Shown piece by piece: positions 61,422-64,000 of a stretch of 64,000 bases of DNA; positions within the stretch are counted from its first letter, which is position 1; the number at the start of each line of letters is the position of its first letter. The stretch is taken from positions 62,001-126,000 of the forward strand of contig NZ_CP138333.2 in the NCBI RefSeq assembly GCF_038561955.2. Reading direction: 5' to 3'. Position numbers and translations under genes: made by a program. A model generated the notes under the pieces. That model was not told the origin of the DNA and searched no databases. It saw nothing but the letters and a program-made list of their open reading frames with translations. Source of the DNA: Salinicoccus sp. Bachu38. GTDB lineage: Bacteria > Bacillota > Bacilli > Staphylococcales > Salinicoccaceae.

Positions 61422-61451
61422 AATCCAACCGGATATGAGTGAGGTTGAATT

Positions 61452-62276
61452 ATGACGAAAGTGATATGGATTACCGGGGCTTCAAGCGGGTTTGGCATGG
61501 CCGTAGCAATGAAACTGTTGAAAGATACGGACCATGTCATATGTGTAAGTGCGAGGAGAGCGCACCTTCTGGAAGTGCTTGTCAGACAAGGTGCCAAGGC
61601 CTATCCGTTTGATATTACAAAGACTGCTGAAATAGAAAGAGTCCAGAGGACGATTGAAAAGGAACTCGGACCGGTTGATGCAGTACTGGTGAATGCTGGT
61701 TTTGGTGTCTACGGGCCTATTGAAGAAGTTCCGGAAGAAGCGATCAGGCGACAGTTTGAAGTCAACGTCTTCGGTGCCGTTGAAACGATACGTGCGGTGC
61801 TGCCATCGATGCGTAGCCAAAAGGCGGGACGCATCGTACTGACGAGCTCTTCAGCTGCGCACGTTTCGAGTGCAGGGATGGGATACTATGCTGCGACAAA
61901 ACATAGTATTAAAGCAATTGGAACGGCATTGAGACAGGAAGTAGGAAACTTGGGAATTGATGTAGTGATGGTGGAACCGGGGGTTGTAAAAACAGCCTTT
62001 GGGCAAATAGCAATGGACGAAAACTATATGGCGCCGAAAACTCCGGATTATCAAGCTCAGATGCGCGACCTGAAGACTTTCATGCTGAAGGCGTTCGAGC
62101 GCGCACCGGATGTGGACCATACGAGGGATATTATGGTCAAAGCCTTGCTTAAAGAGCATGTAAGCCCCGTCTATCGAACTACCCGGGGTTCTTTTGCCTT
62201 GGGGTTCCTAAGCAGGATGTTTCCTGCAAAGATCTATGATGCAATTGTGAAACAGGCGATTGGAAGGCTGTACTAG
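61452..62276 (+). CDS. Short-chain dehydrogenase/reductase
   Basis: A 274-residue classical SDR. The cofactor motif is TGASSGFG (residues 8-15), NAGFG follows near 83, and the catalytic Ser (LTSSSAAH), Tyr and Lys (YYAATKHS) are intact. The sequence SARRAHLL after the second strand, with Arg residues, favours NADPH. Substrate is unknown. It lies 30 bases after the coiled-coil gene on the same strand, with GAGTGAGG before its start. Confidence 0.9.
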   Translation: MTKVIWITGASSGFGMAVAMKLLKDTDHVICVSARRAHLLEVLVRQGAKAYPFDITKTAEIERVQRTIEKELGPVDAVLVNAGFGVYGPIEEVPEEAIRRQFEVNVFGAVETIRAVLPSMRSQKAGRIVLTSSSAAHVSSAGMGYYAATKHSIKAIGTALRQEVGNLGIDVVMVEPGVVKTAFGQIAMDENYMAPKTPDYQAQMRDLKTFMLKAFERAPDVDHTRDIMVKALLKEHVSPVYRTTRGSFALGFLSRMFPAKIYDAIVKQAIGRLY

Positions 62277-62385
62277 ATCATACACAGGCTTTCAGAGGCT
62301 TATAGGATGCAATAAGCTTTTATTGTACTGGAATTCGTGGCATCATTATAAACGTCTTTAAATCTATTTGAATTGGATTGATAGC

Positions 62386-63009
62386 ATGTTTGAAACGTTT
62401 GATATCGGCAACATCTCCATACCTTCGGTCTATATGGCCATCCTGCTGTCTTTTATCGTCACCTACCTGATGTTATGGGAATCTGAGGATAAGAAAAGAC
62501 TCTTCAACGAATGGACGAATGCTATCATCATTTTATTTTTGGTCTATAAGCTTACATACATTCCGTTCAACTGGCCGGAATTTATAGATAATCCAATGAG
62601 CGCCCTATACTTTGATGGAGGAGCTGTAGGCCTTCTGATTGCTCTGGTAGTGACCTTCGTCTACCTCTTCTACCAGTCGAGGGGTCTGTTCTATGTAGAG
62701 GCCTATTGTATTTTCTCGGTCTCCCTGCTCGCCTTCTATGGTGTGCTGGAGCTGAGGGCACTTCTGCAATGGCATTATATTGCTCTTGCTGTCATAACGC
62801 TTGCCGCACTGGTTCTGATATACTTTATGTGGAGGCGTTTCAGAGCAATACTGTTCGTTACTGTAACGATATTCATAGTGCAGTTATTAGGGAGATTCTT
62901 CATATACAGCGGTCCGGAAGTTTCAGGCATAAGCATCATCCAGTGGTGGATCATCATCAGTCTGATATATGTACTGCTCTCAATGAACAAGGAAACGGAA
63001 GGTGAATAG
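62386..63009 (+). CDS. Polytopic membrane protein paired with a TlpA-like thioredoxin
   Basis: A protein of about 207 residues with six hydrophobic segments and few charged residues; a Trp-Glu-Ser-Glu-Asp loop follows helix 1. It has no recognisable CcdA or DsbD cysteine pattern. The start is uncertain: ATG 62386 or TTG 62368, neither with a strong ribosome site. It overlaps the TlpA-like gene by eight bases, so it may be a membrane partner for that redox protein, but the family was not recognised. Confidence 0.6.
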   Translation: MFETFDIGNISIPSVYMAILLSFIVTYLMLWESEDKKRLFNEWTNAIIILFLVYKLTYIPFNWPEFIDNPMSALYFDGGAVGLLIALVVTFVYLFYQSRGLFYVEAYCIFSVSLLAFYGVLELRALLQWHYIALAVITLAALVLIYFMWRRFRAILFVTVTIFIVQLLGRFFIYSGPEVSGISIIQWWIIISLIYVLLSMNKETEGE

Positions 63010-63547
63010 GGCCAGGCATGTCCTCCTCATTACCATATTATCTGCAGCAATCGGATTTACCCTGTATCAGGCGCTGTTAAATAATATGGGGATAAGTGAC
63101 AGCCTGGATTCAAATCCGGAGACTGGTATCGAAATTGGGGCTAAAGCACCTGACTTCACCCTCGAAACGCTTGAGGGCGAAAAAATGACTCTCAGTGAGT
63201 TGGAAAAACCGGTGATGCTGAATTTCTGGGCTTCATGGTGCCCACCCTGCAAAGCTGAAATACCCCACATGGTCAATTTTTATGACTCCCAGGAGGGGGA
63301 TGTGGAAATTATTGCAGTAAATATGCTGCACCAAGAGAACAGCGAAGAAGACATGAAGGGATTCCATGAGGAATATGCATTGAATTTCCCTGTGCCACTT
63401 GATGAAAATGGAAGGGTTACAGACATGTACCAGGTCAAATCAATTCCCACTTCATATTTCATCGATTCGAATGGGTACATCGCGTATAAATATACCGGAC
63501 CTATGACAGAACAGTCCATAAGTTCAACTTTCGGCAATATAGACTAA
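63002..63547 (+). CDS. TlpA/ResA-like thiol-disulfide oxidoreductase
   Basis: A 181-residue membrane-anchored thioredoxin. An N-terminal signal-anchor (about 7-25) is followed by KAPDFTLETLEG, the active site WASWCPPCK and the cis-proline segment SIPTSYFID. It acts outside the membrane, reducing disulfides, for example on cytochrome c or other exported proteins. Translation starts at GTG 63002 inside the preceding gene, so expression is coupled. Confidence 0.9.
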   Translation: MNRARHVLLITILSAAIGFTLYQALLNNMGISDSLDSNPETGIEIGAKAPDFTLETLEGEKMTLSELEKPVMLNFWASWCPPCKAEIPHMVNFYDSQEGDVEIIAVNMLHQENSEEDMKGFHEEYALNFPVPLDENGRVTDMYQVKSIPTSYFIDSNGYIAYKYTGPMTEQSISSTFGNID

Positions 63548-63580
63548 AAGGCACAGTGCGACTGCACTGTGCCTTTTATT
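63546..63580. terminator. Bidirectional terminator
   Basis: AAAAGGCACAGTGC and GCACTGTGCCTTTT form a perfect stem between converging genes. Confidence 0.93.
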
Positions 63581-63596
63581 TATGTGATCTCTTCCT

Positions 63597-64000
63597 CTAC
63601 ATGAGCACTTCCGTCCATATTTTCACCGCCGTACCCAAAATAAGCAATGCCAATATCCATTGGAGAATCCTGGTGTCCATGTTCTGCCCTGCTTTGGCAC
63701 CCAGAGGTGCGGCGATGAGGCTCGCAACAATCATGATAGCTGCTGGCCCATAGAGCACCTGGTCTGTGGCAACTTTACCGATGGTGGTGCCGATGGATGA
63801 GATGAAGGTGACGGCAAGGCTGGTGGCAATCGTTACCCTGGTGGGTATCTTAAGGAGGACAAGCATGATTGGTACGAGAATGAATGCTCCTGCTGCACCA
63901 ACAATACCTGCTGCTGCACCGGTGATAAAAGCAAGTGCAGCTGCCAAAGGACCATTGAAATCAAGGTCATCACCAGGATGGAAGGGGAGTTCCTTCTTTG
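63597..64000 (-). CDS. TauE/SafE family sulfite/organosulfonate exporter, C-terminal part
   Basis: The last 134 codons of a membrane protein continue past the right edge. It shows the TauE/SafE half-repeat: [27 protein letters not shown], then [17 protein letters not shown] and [21 protein letters not shown]. These proteins export sulfite, sulfoacetate or related anions. The visible N-terminal part ([24 protein letters not shown]) is the loop joining the two repeats. It adds to the sulfur theme of this end of the window. Confidence 0.85.
   Translation of the reverse strand, partial: KKELPFHPGDDLDFNGPLAAALAFITGAAAGIVGAAGAFILVPIMLVLLKIPTRVTIATSLAVTFISSIGTTIGKVATDQVLYGPAAIMIVASLIAAPLGAKAGQNMDTRILQWILALLILGTAVKIWTEVLM

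Overview
The window looks like a chromosomal segment of a halotolerant member of the Staphylococcaceae, most likely Salinicoccus or a close relative. This is inferred from the proteins (PflB, PflA, Mqo, the CrtM/CrtN/CrtP/CrtQ set, MetI and the aldehyde dehydrogenase read like diverged Staphylococcus proteins), from a base composition visibly richer in GC than Staphylococcus, and from several osmotic and ion transport genes. No rRNA, tRNA, insertion sequence, prophage or CRISPR array was seen. Genes are tightly packed and mostly separated by clear intrinsic terminators.

Layout. 1-3.9 kb: a partial glycine-rich gene, an IsdG-type heme oxygenase, a LysE exporter, a YwaF-like membrane protein, a MATE pump and a CxxC protein. 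4-8.1 kb: anaerobic pyruvate metabolism (pflBA) behind a Rex operator, then an aldo/keto reductase. 8.2-10.7 kb: anaerobic ribonucleotide reductase nrdDG behind two phased NrdR boxes. 10.7-17.3 kb: a quinone-type oxidoreductase, a copper-chaperone-like protein, a methyltransferase, a catalytically degenerate serine-recombinase homologue, and a SulP / universal stress / Na+:H+ antiporter run. 17.3-23.9 kb: a six-gene C30 carotenoid operon crtO-fni-crtN-crtM-crtP-crtQ on the minus strand, with crtO broken by an in-frame TGA and an operator-like palindrome at the promoter. 24-34.4 kb: BCCT osmolyte transporter, MFS transporter, iron alcohol dehydrogenase, dhaKLM, aldehyde dehydrogenase, YeeE/YedE transporter and a luciferase-like flavoenzyme.

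34.5-45.1 kb: thymidine kinase with an unusual P-loop; a PepSY lipoprotein, OmpR-type regulator, sensor kinase and PepSY membrane protein in a row, where the first two promoters share a direct repeat at the same distance from the -10 box; a methionine ABC importer; an M20 hydrolase and a PTS IIC-like protein behind a cre site; an AGCS symporter. 45.1-53.7 kb: a MetE-like/MFS pair with a divergent LysR regulator, a near-consensus parS site, a HAD phosphatase, malate:quinone oxidoreductase and proC. 53.7-60.3 kb: a LysR regulator with an importer, flavin monooxygenase, glutaredoxin and flavin reductase resembling the ytm/yxe organosulfur salvage clusters of Bacillus, then metI under a methionine T-box. 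60.3-64 kb: an inverted-repeat-rich AT stretch, a MerR-type coiled-coil protein, a short-chain dehydrogenase, a TlpA-like thioredoxin and a partial TauE exporter.

Functionally the window combines oxygen-limited metabolism (Rex, NrdR), sulfur and methionine acquisition (YeeE, MetNIQ, organosulfur cluster, MetI, MetE-like), osmotic and ion balance, and a pigment pathway. The parS-like site fits an origin-proximal location.
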